Source: Spisula solida
Lineage: Eukaryota; Mollusca; Bivalvia; Venerida; Mactridae
Direction: 5' to 3'
Assembly: GCA_947247005.1 (NCBI GenBank)
Contig: OX365950.1
Span: forward strand, 11,606,720 to 11,670,719
DNA length: 64,000 nt
Below, piece after piece: positions 26,594 through 39,780 of this stretch. The notes below the pieces were generated by a model. That model was not told where the DNA came from. It saw only the letters and a program-made list of their open reading frames with translations, and searched no databases. Both the position numbers and the translations under genes were made by a program. How positions within the stretch are numbered: the first letter of the stretch is position 1; every line of letters begins with the position of its first letter.

Positions 26594-29500
26594 CTGAAAA
26601 TATAAACAATAAGACAATCAGCATTTAATGGTCACGTGTCAGACATTGAATCACAAAAGTTGCAGTAAATATTTAATACATAATCACAACAAATTTTGAA
26701 AAACAAATCATTTGAAAATAAAATAATTTGAAAATCCAATAATGAACTTTTCACAAAGGCCACACTGAGGTAATGTGTCAAAATGACCACCTTTGCTGGA
26801 GTGAGAATAAAAAGTATAAGCTGACCTGTGGTCCACAGTAAAGTCTTAAAGTCAATAAAACTCCTTGAAAATTACATTTTATATTCAAATCTCACATACA
26901 TGTGCTAAACAAAAATGCCATCAAAGTCACAAGTACGTACTAAACAGATTGAAAATCTAGTAAACTTGTAAACTTCTAACAATACATAGTTTGAGTAGTA
27001 ATCTTTATTTTGCCTATTAAACCAGAAAATCAATAAATATTGCAGGTTGTTCAATAGCTGACTATTAATCTATATGCTCAATGACAAAAGGAATTTGATA
27101 GCAGTCCAAATATTAATTGAAATAGTTTATTGCATTATGAAACTGTACTATAATCAGCAAATAGGCGTCATACACAAGTTGTAAAAAATGAAAAATGCAA
27201 TGACACAGCAAATTTTTTTCAAAAACAAAAATTACAACTACTTTAATATAACATACAATGTACGGTATAGTTTAATATAAAATACTATAAATGATATAAA
27301 TGTTAGATATATATACTTGGGGTTAATAAATATTTCATATACTTATAACGACACGCCTTAATATCAAATATTAATATCTAGATAACTCTGTTTATCAGGT
27401 AGTATCAAATAACAGCTGTATAATATATACCCAGCTTGTAGTTGTACTATAGTAAAGTACACAATGTACTTGTACGTGTCACAACACATGGACCCTTGAC
27501 TAATCACAATAAAGGAACGATTACCGGCCTTAGATGCTTCATTATGTCGGAGAGAGAGAGAGAGATAAGTACCTGAACGTCAGTCAGTCAACATTACATC
27601 ATAAAACAGTATGCTTCTCGTGCAATAGTTCAATTTTTATCTCTCTTTGGAATCGTCACCAAGAGAAGAGAGGTAAGACTGCGACAAAGGAACATCTGTT
27701 TTTAATCACGGAGACCAAAGAAATCAGCTTTTAACCGGTACTCGAGAATTGAGGAAAAAACCTGTGAAACAAATTCCTTAGAACATTCAGAATTTGTTGA
27801 AAAAATATGAGCTCTCCATTCGATATAAATTATAAATATTCAAAATATCATCCAAATAGCTTGGAAGTGAAATGATCTCCCTTGGAACTTCCAAATTCAA
27901 GCAGAGTTACTTCTCTTCACTGTGAGTTATCACACTGGTCACTTATCAGAAATACTATGGCACAATAACCTCATAGTATCCAAGTGTTATCAGTGAAAAC
28001 TAAACATTACCAAAGTCTTCCAAATAAAATTATGATTCTTGATGATTATTTTATCACCATGTTTGAAAGAAGATATTTGACGAAGGTTTAAAATGTGTGA
28101 TAAAAATTGTAACATTTCCGCCATTTTGCATGACTGTTAAAAAAATAGGACCAAGGTAGGACTCCGATACATACTGATACCCGTTCCATTTTAGGATCAC
28201 AAACTATACGATCAAATGCTTGTCCAAGATAAACAATCAATAAACAGGGTACCTTGTAATATTTAATTTTAGACAAGACTTTATTTAACCAAACAATCCA
28301 TTACTAATTTGTTTGCCAAGTGAATCATACTTAAACCTTTGGTTGAATGTTTTCCTTGATTGGTTTGGACATTGACCGGTTTGGACAAGATGCATCCTGG
28401 GAAAGAAGCGATAGGAGAGGACGAGTTAGTGTGGGAACCGAAAAATATGTGGGAGACATGATCAAGGACATCTTTGCAGTAATCTGACTCAGAACAAGTG
28501 ACCGACCAATCAACTGACTGACTGACCGACCGACTGATTGACCGACTAACAGATTGGGGTAAATCAATTAATCTGTATGTCTCTTCAACCTTTGATAGGG
28601 CATAAAATTGTTATTGTTGCCAATATATAATTATTTCGAAATCATTATCTAAACTACTTTTTAAGCTTAATTTTAGTACAGTCTGATGACAAATACTAAA
28701 CATCCGTTTGTTGTCATCAGAAGTGACTTCATTAGTAATAACAGAGAGAAAGCGAGTATGAAATTATGAAATGGTCGTTTCATACATCGACCATTTCATA
28801 ATTTCATACTCGCTTTCTCTCTGTTTATGCCAGTCATCGTCAGAGTTCCGGTAACATAAAAGATAATCACTATTTCAAGCATACAGTTTAATACCAGTAA
28901 TTATAACTGTTTGGCATTTTGAAAACAAGCAATATTCATCATTTATAGTCTGTTTATGGTATGATTCATCATAACTTACAGACAACGAGACTTAAGACCT
29001 TTGTTAACAATGATAAAACATTAAATCTTCTATAATTGAGATTCCTACAATATTTTATTTCTCCTAGATTGCATTAATCCATCTCATCAAATGACCTTAA
29101 ATGTCGTCTCCAGGTGTGGGTGTAATCCATGCATTCCCAATGTCTCCCACACATAATAATTACCATTTTAATGGACTCCACTTTCGGTATTCCTAAGTCA
29201 GCTTTAAGGCCGATGAAATATTTATATGGCATAATTCTACTCATAAACTTGCATGGTAAGTAATGTTTCCACATTTTCAAACCACACATTTTTAGGCTAA
29301 TGTTTAGCGGAATGTAACTTATCCACCATAGACTTTGTGTTTGCTCTCACCAAGTGTAGGCATCACTCGGAGAGCTAATCAAAAAATTTCTGTACAGGCT
29401 TTTCAAACTTTAAAATATCATCTTTAACAGAATTTTCCTAAACTATGGCTGTATCAATTTAAGTCACACTGTTCAACATTACTTTCAGTTACATGGAGAC

Positions 29501-30968
29501 TAACTTAATCACATTATTATGGGGCAAACCATAAGTTACCTGGAACTAACTTTTGCTGTGTACCTGCAAGCAAGGGACATACTCGTACCATTTAACACAA
29601 ACATTAAAACAAACATCCAGACCTTTAGTTAGCATTTCTTGGTCTGAAATTCTGTGACCTAAAAACTTAAAATTTAGATCAAAAGTTGACCATATACTGA
29701 CCGACAACTTGAATGACGAAGGGAATTATCCAATTTCTTATCAATCCAGGTAACTAGTACTTGTAAATATAACCATAACCGAATTTTAAAAGCAAGTAAC
29801 ATATAGTACGGTAAGGTATGGCGGTCAGAAATGCCGAACTTGACGAGGGCATTCCATCGGAGCCATCACGTATCTCACAACGCATGTTAAATATGGATTA
29901 ACCGTATTAAATTTGCTTAATGTTTAGGCGATACCAATTTTATTGTTTATAATAGCTTTAGTAGTATTACGGCTTATTACGTTTTTAGTTCTGACATACT
30001 TTTACGAGGCCCAGAGTGTCAAGGACTTATCGCGTAATGTGATATTATTGGCTTTACATCCATCCCCCCTGCATACATAAATGTAGGCGTGTGACAACTA
30101 TAATCTCTTTAGGTTACAGTGAACTAAAACAATTATATTCTTGTTTTGATGTCACAAGGTCGCAGTGTGCTAACCCTTATGGAAGTCATACTTCAGATGC
30201 AATAAAATGGGAACCGCCCATATCAAGTATCAATCTAAAATGAGGAAAATAATGCAGCGTCATTGCACATAAACACTGTATTGATCAGACGTAAGTGTAA
30301 TCCCAACAACTCATCATTCATTGTCTTCTTTGCGAATGCAATACGACTCAACCTTTTGGTGACTGCAGTGAGACTGGTTAAGCAATAACCTCTCTACAAC
30401 AATACCACCTTTTATTTCACTTAATGATAATCACAATATATTTGACCTGTCTATAGTCTTAGTATAGAGTGGGCAATTATCTGTCAAAAACAGCGAAATT
30501 AGTCCAAGGTGGTTGTTCTGCAAAGGTTGCCGCGTTTTAAAGAATGTGCATGTAATTCACCAGCAGAAACACACTATTTAGCTTGGTGGCTTAGATCATG
30601 TGACAGTGGCTTGGATCATGTGACCATAATGCAAGTTATTAAGTACTTCAGTATCATTTTTCATTATATACAAAAAGGTTCACAAGGTATGTACTTATTT
30701 TTTTATAGGAAAATTTACGAGAAAAAAATCTGTATTAATTAATATACTAATTAGTTTACGGGGAAAACAAAATGAAGTCGGCCAGGTGTTGTCACAAAAA
30801 CCCAAACATTTTCAATGCGATATATTACATTTGTCAAATCATGTAGATGACACACATTGTCATAATATATTTAATTGTAATTTTTAGTACATAGTCATTC
30901 AATGATAGACGCATCCTCAGCAAAATTTCAAATTTTTAGTTTAATTTCAGTTTTTATCAAAGACTCAC
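26594..30968 (-). other. Intron between proximal first exon and SAM
   Basis: This 4.4 kb intron runs from the GT at 30968-30967 to the AG at 26595-26594. It contains a perfect 38-bp inverted repeat (28740-28825), a short GA run near 27548-27565, and a GACT/GACC-rich stretch at about 28500-28550. No nested gene is recognised. Confidence 0.75.
28740..28825. repeat. Perfect 38-bp inverted repeat, 10-base loop
   Basis: The left arm 28740-28777 starts AACAGAGAGAAAGCGAGTAT and the right arm 28788-28825 is its exact complement by reading. The loop is TTTCATACAT. The perfect match suggests a young foldback element or a structured hairpin in the intron; it is longer than a typical animal pre-miRNA stem and lacks bulges. 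Confidence 0.92.
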
Positions 30969-31050
30969 CTGGTCTTACTTTCCGTTTGCGAATATTTCTC
31001 TTTTTCTTTTTCCTCAAACACAGAAGCTCGAACACTTCATGTATGTCCAT
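30969..31050 (-). CDS. DLC1/STARD13: Proximal first coding exon of the DLC1/STARD13-family gene
   Basis: This exon encodes 27 residues, MDIHEVFELLCLRKKKK followed by a basic NIRKRKVRP tail, and ends at CCAG|GTGAGT (GT at 30968-30967). The single leftover G joins AG of exon 26522-26593 to give Glu28, exactly in frame. The chosen ATG has A at -3 and G at +4. Another in-frame ATG lies 12 codons upstream (31086-31084), just after a TGA at 31098-31096, so the protein could be 12 residues longer. The [D/E]VF...C.RK pattern and basic run recall, from memory, a short STARD8 N-terminus. No acceptor forces this to be internal. The basic patch could aid membrane or nuclear targeting (inference). No clear TATA box was seen upstream. 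Confidence 0.75.
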
Positions 31051-32815
31051 GATTAATAATGATTTAAGTTTATTTATACGATTCATTCCCTCAGTTCAAT
31101 GACTCACTTTCATCTCAAGGACAACTTTCCACGATAATTCAGTCTAATCAAGCATCAATTTTATCAATAAAAAATGTCATTCAAATAACCATTGTTCACA
31201 TATGACTATCATTCACAATTAACTCCAATGATGTCATAAAATAATTAAAGTCACTCAAAAACACTTCATAATTTCTATATATACAGAATTTCAGAAACCA
31301 CAGGATATTTTTTAATTCTGAAATTCATAATAAAACAAAGGCATTCAAAATGAAAACATCTCATAAAACATGCTTATTTAACCATACTGGTCCTCTTATA
31401 GTTAATGAAATAGAACAATAAAAGTTTCTGATTTTTTCTGAACTTCAAGCATCGTGATCCTTTAATGCCTGTCAGTATATAATCAACTGAGTAAGATTCA
31501 ACAATTCAACAACTCAAACATTCACAGTTCAATACCCCCTATCAGATAGCATTGACAAACTCCCAGGGATTAAATCCTGATATACCATACTCAGCTAGGT
31601 AATCTCAAACCCGCTCTAATCCTGCCGTCTTCCTGACCCTAGCGTGTCCTCCGCCAATACGCAACTTTTTCAACAATATAATAGAATTATCTAAATCAAA
31701 TTAAATTCCCCCTATTGTTGTTGGAGTATATGTCAAGGTTTTATCTTCATATACCATCTGTACAAACCTTTCCCAAAGCAATCCTTATTCTATTTCTGCT
31801 TATTCATCATAGAAAATCGTTCAAAAACTGTTAAATTTAATTTGCTTTCAATACATAAAACTGACCAACACTTATGTGAACGTTAAATCTGGTCTAATTG
31901 CATTATCCCACGCAGAAACAGATTGTTGACATGGTTTACAAGTGTTTGACCATTTTAGAAATAAAATACAAGTTCACAAATTATAGAACACATTGTTGAT
32001 TCACCAATAATCCAATAATTAATCACCGGGAAGCTTGCTAATTCCACTGTGATCAGTCACATTGCATTGCCAGCAAGCCTCTAAAAGACCATGAGTCACA
32101 CCTGCTACTCTTCAATTGGAGTTAACAGATAATTTAAATGCATACATTCTACAATATGCCAAACCAATATGACTCAAACAGGCAATACTGTACCACAGCT
32201 AATGAATTTCTGAGGATTTATAGAGCTTGAAATCAGAACTGGGGACACATGGGAATTGGATATGTCAATGAAACGGCAATAAAAAAAACAGTTACCAGTG
32301 TCCTGGCATAGCTTAAGCCAATATTGAAAGTTTGCTGGATTTAACCAATGACACCAGTTCCATTTGCAAGCAGCTCTGTAAATCAACAAGTAACCTTTCA
32401 GTGAGGAAGCAAAGTTCATCATCAGCTGAGAGGAATACAAAGGTTATCATTCTGACTGACAACACCATGGTCATTTATCACCCAGGTTCTGACCGGTGTG
32501 GTGTGAAGTCAATGAACCAAACATAAAACATACCACCACCTGACAGTTGTATACTGATTAACATATACCACAAACTGATGGAAGAATTGCTTCAAAGCAT
32601 TCTACTCACTTGACAATTCTCCATAACCTCCATAGAATTATGCTACAACTTACAGAAATCAAACATCAATAATTAACTCCAATAAATTATCCTTAATTTT
32701 TATAAACCCCAAATTCATTAAACCTAAATGAATTTATATAATAATTACATATGTACATACATACTTAAAATTCCAACAGATAGCCTGTTCCAACAAGACT
32801 GCGTTCAATAAACGC

Positions 32816-33092
32816 TTATGCCCCCTGTGGAAGCCTTGTCCATAAATAAGTCTAAGTCCAAAATTAGGTCAAGGTGAAGGTCAAAATGGGGTCAGGTGAT
32901 ACTGGCGTGTGGAGAGTGTTCATATACAACATCCATGCAAGTTTGGAAGCTTTGTAGCAAGCCATAAAGATCCTAGAAGAAACGGTCAATTTGGGTTAAC
33001 CAGGACGGACGGACGGACGAACGGACGAACGGACGGACGGACGGACAGGTGAATCACTATATGCCTCCCGATCTATCGATACGGGGGCATAA
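32816..33092. mobile_element. Dispersed element with TTATGCCCCC terminal repeats and GGAC tract
   Basis: It begins TTATGCCCCC at about 32816 and ends with the complement GGGGGCATAA at about 33092. Inside are AGGTCAAGGTGAAGGTCA, a GGAC/GAAC tract (about 33004-33046) and a terminal hairpin of ATGCCTCCCG with CGGGGGCAT. This layout matches, from memory, an abundant nonautonomous repeat in bivalves. No open frame. It is useful as a taxonomic hint. Confidence 0.7.
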
Positions 33093-36000
33093 AAATGTCT
33101 TAACAAATTCTAACAGATAGAATGGTCCTTAAAATGTCATTATCAAGTCCAAATGATAAAAGTTTTCCTAAAATATTTAAAACTGTCATTACCAGTAAAT
33201 ATCCATCTTAAAGCACTAAAATAATTTTATGATGAACTTTTCATGTCGTTGACAGTGAACAGAATAATTCCTATCTAAATATAAAGCACATTAAATAGTA
33301 ATGTCTGCCATTCCTGCATTCACAATTAAGGTCATAAAAACTGTTAAATCTTGCAAAAAGAACAAATGGCACCAACTATTATACTAACTCTTTCCGCAAC
33401 TATCATCCAACTGAATGCCTTAATTACAAGTTGCCTGTTGATTATCCAACAATAACCTCTCTCACAGCAGATTATCCAATAAAGAATCATATAACTTGAC
33501 AACCTTAACATTGAAACGATGACATGTGCTCTGCTAGCACGTGTACAGTCAAGATCACCTTTCTCTAGAACTGCCCACTGTGGCACCAGATACGGGAGAC
33601 TTCACTAATGGACCGCCACTTTACAAATTTGAATAATTCCATCCCCTGGGGGATTGTAATGGTCTGAGTCTGCACTATTTATAAGTTCTTTAAATGTTGA
33701 CCAATCAGAGAAAAAGGAAAACATAAATATGGATGCTTCTTAATTAGCATAGAAAAAACACATGACCAGTCTTCGCAACAAGGACACGTGCATGACACGT
33801 TTACTCTAAATCCTTCCCAGACACGTGACCATTAAAACCTTATGTAAATGATACAGAAACATCCTAAAAGCAACAACAAACCATCTGTACCGTGTTTCAG
33901 ATAACAAATACGCGCCTACGGCTCCAAGTTATGGTGACCTTGAATATAGTACAACATCCATCACGACGCCAGTACATTCGTATGTAACAGGACAAAGCAA
34001 TAGCTTCATTATAAGTACATAAGACAAATAAGACGAACAAGCTTCCTGTTCTTCACAAGACAGAATGCCAAGCGGAAACAATTGTTTTAATGGATGTCTT
34101 AGCTGGAATTTCATTGATAATTGTTGCCAGAGACACAATGGACACTTTTAGATGTATACTAAAACAGCAGAATGATGACATTGCTTTCACCATCACGTTT
34201 CTTTCAAGACATGTGATCAAGTCAACCCATTTACACGACCATCGTCCTTAGTACAACAAGGACACAGAGCGCTGCTATATTACTGACACCAGATGTTTGA
34301 TGAACAAAAAAACTTGATCATAGAAAATCATAGATAGAATCTTTAATTGCAGTCAAAAATAATTCATTAATATTAAAATAGGTCTAGTTTCTTAAATTAT
34401 CCCAAATTAACTCCATGTGTTTAATTATAAAAGATTTTAAATTAGTAAATGCCATAATTCACAATTACAGAAACACTTAATTATTTCAACAATGCATGAT
34501 GTGTAAGTACCACAAGTACCATGCAAACACTGTAGACCAGTAAACCTTCCAACAACAGAATGACTACATGAATCTCAAACCATTAACTTTATAAACTAAG
34601 GTTCCAATCCTAGAATGGTATAAGGAGTACAATCAAATTTACATATCATGATTTCATGATTTCATGATAAAATGAAAAACAACATTCATGTTCAAAAGAG
34701 ATCTTTGGGCAATTAAACATCAAATTCTCTGATAATGAAGTTATTTTCATGAAAATTCACACCAGTTTTTCCAGGAATGGTCCAACTTGCCATGCCCTTA
34801 CTATGAAGATGATAGCTATACAGCCAATTAAGACATTCTATTTCTCACCGAACACATTCTGAAATTTCAACAGCCATGTCACGAAAATAATAAACAAACC
34901 CCTTCTGAGTAAATTCATTGATAAAACAATGCATGCCGAGATCCAGGAAAATCACGAATACTCACTAATATTATCACCTTCAAACACCAGAATAATACCA
35001 CCCTATAATAATGATGCTAATGAGTCATTTATATTCCAAATTTAAGTTATCATTATGTGCAAACAAAAAATTGTTTGTTTCCTGTATCCTGACTATACCC
35101 TATTATACAAATGACTGAGATCCTGAATAGTTTCATAGTGTTTTAGCATTATTTTTACTATTCGAAGGGTACTTGTCTTTCTTAAATATGAAAAAAAAAC
35201 GGTTTCATCCCACCTGCCTACCCTATTTTTTCGGGGGACTTGTTACCAGAAACAAAAGATATATTTTAAGACCTTACAGATTCATTTCATTCACAATAAT
35301 TAATCAATATCAGTGAGATTAATGAATTAATCATACAATCATGAACACTCAGCAGGTATCTACATGGGACTTATAGCATGAATCTCCAATACTCGATGTT
35401 CTATCATACAATATAATCAGCCAATGATAAAATCCCGATGATGACATTGCATACCTTGCATTCAGAATCAATACCCAGTACAAATATGGATGTTAATAAA
35501 TGAAAGAATAATTCAAAACAATTAATGAACAAAATGCCATCACTGTCAATCCAGTTTCAATACATGAATAAGCTGAATTAATAATAAAGAATGACACACT
35601 AGTAATACAATTAATAAATTTAACAGAAGATTTTTTCAGCATTTTTGTCAAATGAACTAAACATCAAATACATGCAATGAATACCATATTTGTAACATTG
35701 GTTACCTTTTTAAATTGAATATCCCACACTATACTATTAAACTGAATGCCAGCCCAAAAACCTTTCTATCACTGCCATGGATTGATTTACTGAACTTTAT
35801 CACATATTTTCACAATATTATGTCAACAAAGCATTCTCATATCAGTTGAAATTATTTTCAAATATCTGAAAGTTATAGCATCCCGCCATAAAATGACCAA
35901 TCATGATATGGTATGAACTAAATACTCAAATTATTATGGCTTACATTTTATCCAGGGGGTCAACAAGCGGGCTAATATTGCTCATGATACTTGAGAAATG

Positions 36001-36889
36001 TCGGCCCACGCCTTTAAGACAAGGATTATGTTTGAACTTGGCACAAACACATTGCAAACATCAATTCTATTACCAGTACTTTGTATTGGAGTCGGTCGCT
36101 TCAAAATTTTTCGACTAAGTCCTCAACGATATTTTCTTGATTTATCTTTAATACTTTTCAATAGCGAACTGTGAGGGGACGCTGTGAAAACCAAGCTCGA
36201 TTTGTTATCCTAAACAAACTACTAAACCCTTCATTTTCAGGCAAAATGTTTCCCTATAATGTTAATCCGTGCAAAAACTTCCTCAAACAAACGTCTTTTA
36301 TGAATTTTACTATAAATGACATTAAGAGTAATTTAGCCTAGTTAAGTTTTATACATGCAAGAGAAAAATTTCAATGAATATTTTAAGCAGAATTAACACA
36401 TGAAAACATTAAAAAGTCTGCAAAATTCCTACAAATCCAGTGTTGCTAGGATGAAAAATTCCACAAAAGCGTAAGGTTTCTCAAAATTCCAATTTCTGAC
36501 ACGACACATTCACTTAGGCAGCTTATTTACTGCCTAACATTACACTGCTAAAACAAATTTATATCTAACATTCGTTTGAAATGCTTCTTCATTCTTGTTT
36601 GCTTTTGTTATTTACTCAGTCCTTGGGTCTAGTTATTTGTGTCCCTAACTGCCAAGCAATAGGAAAGCAGTACAATAAGGGGTATTGGTATATTTTATAT
36701 TACACAGGGCGGGGCAATTTTTTATTGTTTTCAAATCTAATTTAACACATTTTTCAAGTTCAGGGGAAGTCAAACCAAAGCAGACAAACATACCAGGATT
36801 ATCTAGAACATTGTGTTTAGTATGGAATGCAAGAATTGACTTGATGATTTATTGAGACATGGATTTAATGAAATTTCTCCAAAATAACA

Positions 36890-37140
36890 CATATAATCTT
36901 GTTCAAGGTCACATACAATCTTGTTCAAGGTCACATATAATCTTGTTCAAGGTCACATACAATCTTGTTCAAGGTCACATATAATCTCGTTCAAGGTCAC
37001 ATATTATCTCATTCAAGGTCACATATTATCTCGTTCAAGATCACATAAATTATAAATTGTTCATGGTCACATATAATCTCATTCAAGGTCACATATTATC
37101 TCGTTCAAGGTCACATTTAATCTTGTTCAAGGTCACATAC
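36890..37140. repeat. 22-bp minisatellite of TTCAAGGTCA sites
   Basis: Eleven units carry TCAAGGTCA. Exact copies start at 36903, 36925, 36947, 36969, 36991, 37013, 37083, 37105 and 37127; one-mismatch versions start at 37035 and 37061. Spacing is 22 bases except one 26-base step. TCAAGGTCA is the established extended half-site for ERR and NR5A-type nuclear receptors. Whether any protein binds here is not shown by the sequence. Confidence 0.93.
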
Positions 37141-38486
37141 ACTCTTATGGTTTTTCTTGAACAGTATAAATTCAGAATGGAAATTGTTTTTCTTGAATAA
37201 TACATTTCGGAATGGAAATTCAAACACTGAACATTAGTCAGGAGCAGATAGTCTCGTTCCTGTCCCCTAGCTCATGGTACTACTATAGTACTTATTACTG
37301 TAATATTGGGGACACACCCATACTTACATTTACACAATTTGTTGGTTTTTTTTGCATTTCAGTTTATATATACAAAAATCACGTGTCTATAATTACATTA
37401 TACAAATAAAACATGAATACTAAGGGATGCAATATTGAAATTAAATTTCATTCTATCGTAGCCTGTAACTAAATATATCCCCGACTTGATGTAAATAGAT
37501 ACAATATTTGGGCCAAATAATATCAAACACATAGGGTACCACCTTTTTTCTATTTTCAGACCACTTGTATTTAATAACAATTTCTCCCACGACTATAATA
37601 AGTATGACCTGCAATGTTTGACCAACTGTTAACTTATTCCCGCAGTGTAATCAGTCTAAAGTACACATGAAATCAATATCGGAAATGATAACCATAACTG
37701 ACCATCGGCCAAAGTCTATTGACCCTAATAACTAATGACAACAATAAAACATAGGGAGAATCTATTAGCGTAATAAAGATTTTCCACGCCCCTCCCCCAG
37801 CGGTGCGTAAATATAACTCATTTTCATGAACGGGTCTGTCTTGCCATGTCATTGTGACATATATTAAAGGAACTTAAATTACATACCAGGTGTTAATTAC
37901 CTAATGTTTATAATAAAAATAATATTTCAAGTACCCTAATGACAAAGAAAAAGTTAAAAACACATTAAAATTGATAATTTAATACCTATATATAAATACC
38001 AAAATCTTACTACAATAAAATCTTATGACAATAAGTCATCTTCAAAAAGGCATTTAAAAGCAAATCGCTAATTGAATATAAATTGTCCTTAATTCACAAC
38101 ATAAATGTTGGGTGGTTAACAATTGAATATAGAAGATAAAACAGGACATGGAGTGCCCGAGGAGTCAACACGACCACCCGCACACGGTACACTAAACCAC
38201 CACAGATTATAAAATTGATAAATCGTGAAAACCTTGAGGATTATAAACATAGGCACACCAATCCTAGAAATATATGGATATTTTTACTTCTATTGAATGA
38301 AAGAGTATTAACGCCCTAGTTAAATCCCTTTATTCTGCAGCATGTGGTTTCCTCCCTTCTTGCAAAATGTGCTTACCTACCCTTTTTTCAATTCTCTAGC
38401 TTGTACACTTGGTTACATCCCCTAACTGCAAATTCACCTCTAGTTACACATGGTAGTCTCCCCCTAACTGTATTTTCTTCTTGGTT

Positions 38487-38800
38487 ACACATTGTTACCT
38501 CCCCTTACTAATTAATAATTTCTCACCAGTATTACACATTGTTACCTCCCCTTACTAATTAATAATTTCTCACCAGTATTACACATTGTTACCTCCCCTT
38601 ACTAATTGATTATTTCTCACCAGTATTACACATTGTTACCTCCCCTTACTAATTAATAATTTCTCACCAGTATTACACATTGTTACCTCCCCTTACTAAT
38701 TAATAATTTCTCACCAGTATCACACATTGTTACCTCCCCTTACTAATTGATAATTTCTCACCAGTATCACAGTGTTACCTCCCCTTACACATTAATAATT
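38487..38800. repeat. Minisatellite, 47-bp unit, about 7 copies
   Basis: ATTGTTACCTCCCCTTAC recurs at 38491, 38538, 38585, 38632, 38679 and 38726, with a shortened last copy near 38770. Units are nearly identical. More diverged pieces (GGTTACATCCCC type) lie just to the left at 38340-38480, suggesting an older edge. Confidence 0.93.
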
Positions 38801-39662
38801 AGTTCAAACAATAATACTTATGCAATTTATTGGGATCTTATTTTAGAGAAAAAACTAAATGCCTCATGATTCTCACAGAAGTGTTATTTATTTTGTTTTT
38901 AAATTTTCATTTTAAAACCGTCTGTGAATTAATCTCTCAGACTCACTTCAGTAGGAGACAAATTTTCCAGTTAAGTATTCCAAACTTGATAAGAATGCCC
39001 TTTAACAAAAACATCCAACTTGTGCAATAAAAACCTAACATTGTCTAAAAACAACAATTTTTGCTTATGGTAATGAATGATGTAATAATTTGAATATGGT
39101 GATGTTTTTGGAGATGACAAATGATTACAGTCTCCATCAATTACCCGCAGTCTCCACAGAGATGGGATGTTAATGGTATATCACACATTAATGAGATAAG
39201 CTAAATGAAACATGAATAAAAGTATTTAGTTAAACTTAACTACAATATACTTGAGATATACGTATGATCACAGACCGGACACTAATTGAGGGTCACTAGG
39301 AGCACATTTCATGAGCTTCTTCTCAACCTTTGAAGTTTGTATAACGTCATCACAGACAGGCAAAGCAACATTTGTCACTATAATGAGTGTACTCCATTGC
39401 CCCAAACCATGAAAAACAAACGGAAAACCCACAGTGGATTGAAATGAGTCATGACGAGAATGACAGCAATTCTATCGGCAACTCTTGAGACGTGCCAGAG
39501 CCCCAGAGAGTGCCAGAGCGCCGGAGATGACATTTTTGCTATGTTTAATGTACTAGATGGCCTTTGAAGTTATCATCCGGACAAGAAAAGACAAATTGAT
39601 CATGGGAGACAATTTCAGCAATACAATACAGGAGTTGTCCCCCATTCCCTGTCATCCACTTT

Positions 39663-39780
39663 TGATTGACTGTCAAGACATCACTGATTGGCTGAGACAT
39701 CTGTAAAATGTACATTGATTGGCTGAGACATTCGTAAAATGATAACACTGGTTGGCTGAGACATCTGTATAATGTACAAC
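39663..39780. repeat. Short tandem array with TGATTGGCTGAGACAT units
   Basis: There are four related units of about 30-34 bases. ATTGG cores start at 39687 and 39718 and a GTTGG version at 39751; the first, most diverged unit starts near 39663. CTGATTGGCTGA fits the inverted CCAAT (NF-Y) consensus. No gene start was recognised beside it. Confidence 0.8.

Noticed and set aside
30902..31102. Plus-strand ORF of 66 codons
   Set aside because: It is antisense to the proximal first exon, and the minus strand has the in-phase donor and start.
33344..34138. Pair of minus-strand ORFs (80 and 69 codons)
   Set aside because: Compositionally unlike the confirmed exons and without convincing splice sites or homology.
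36890..37140. CRISPR-like array
   Set aside because: Units are contiguous repeats without unique spacers, in an animal genome.
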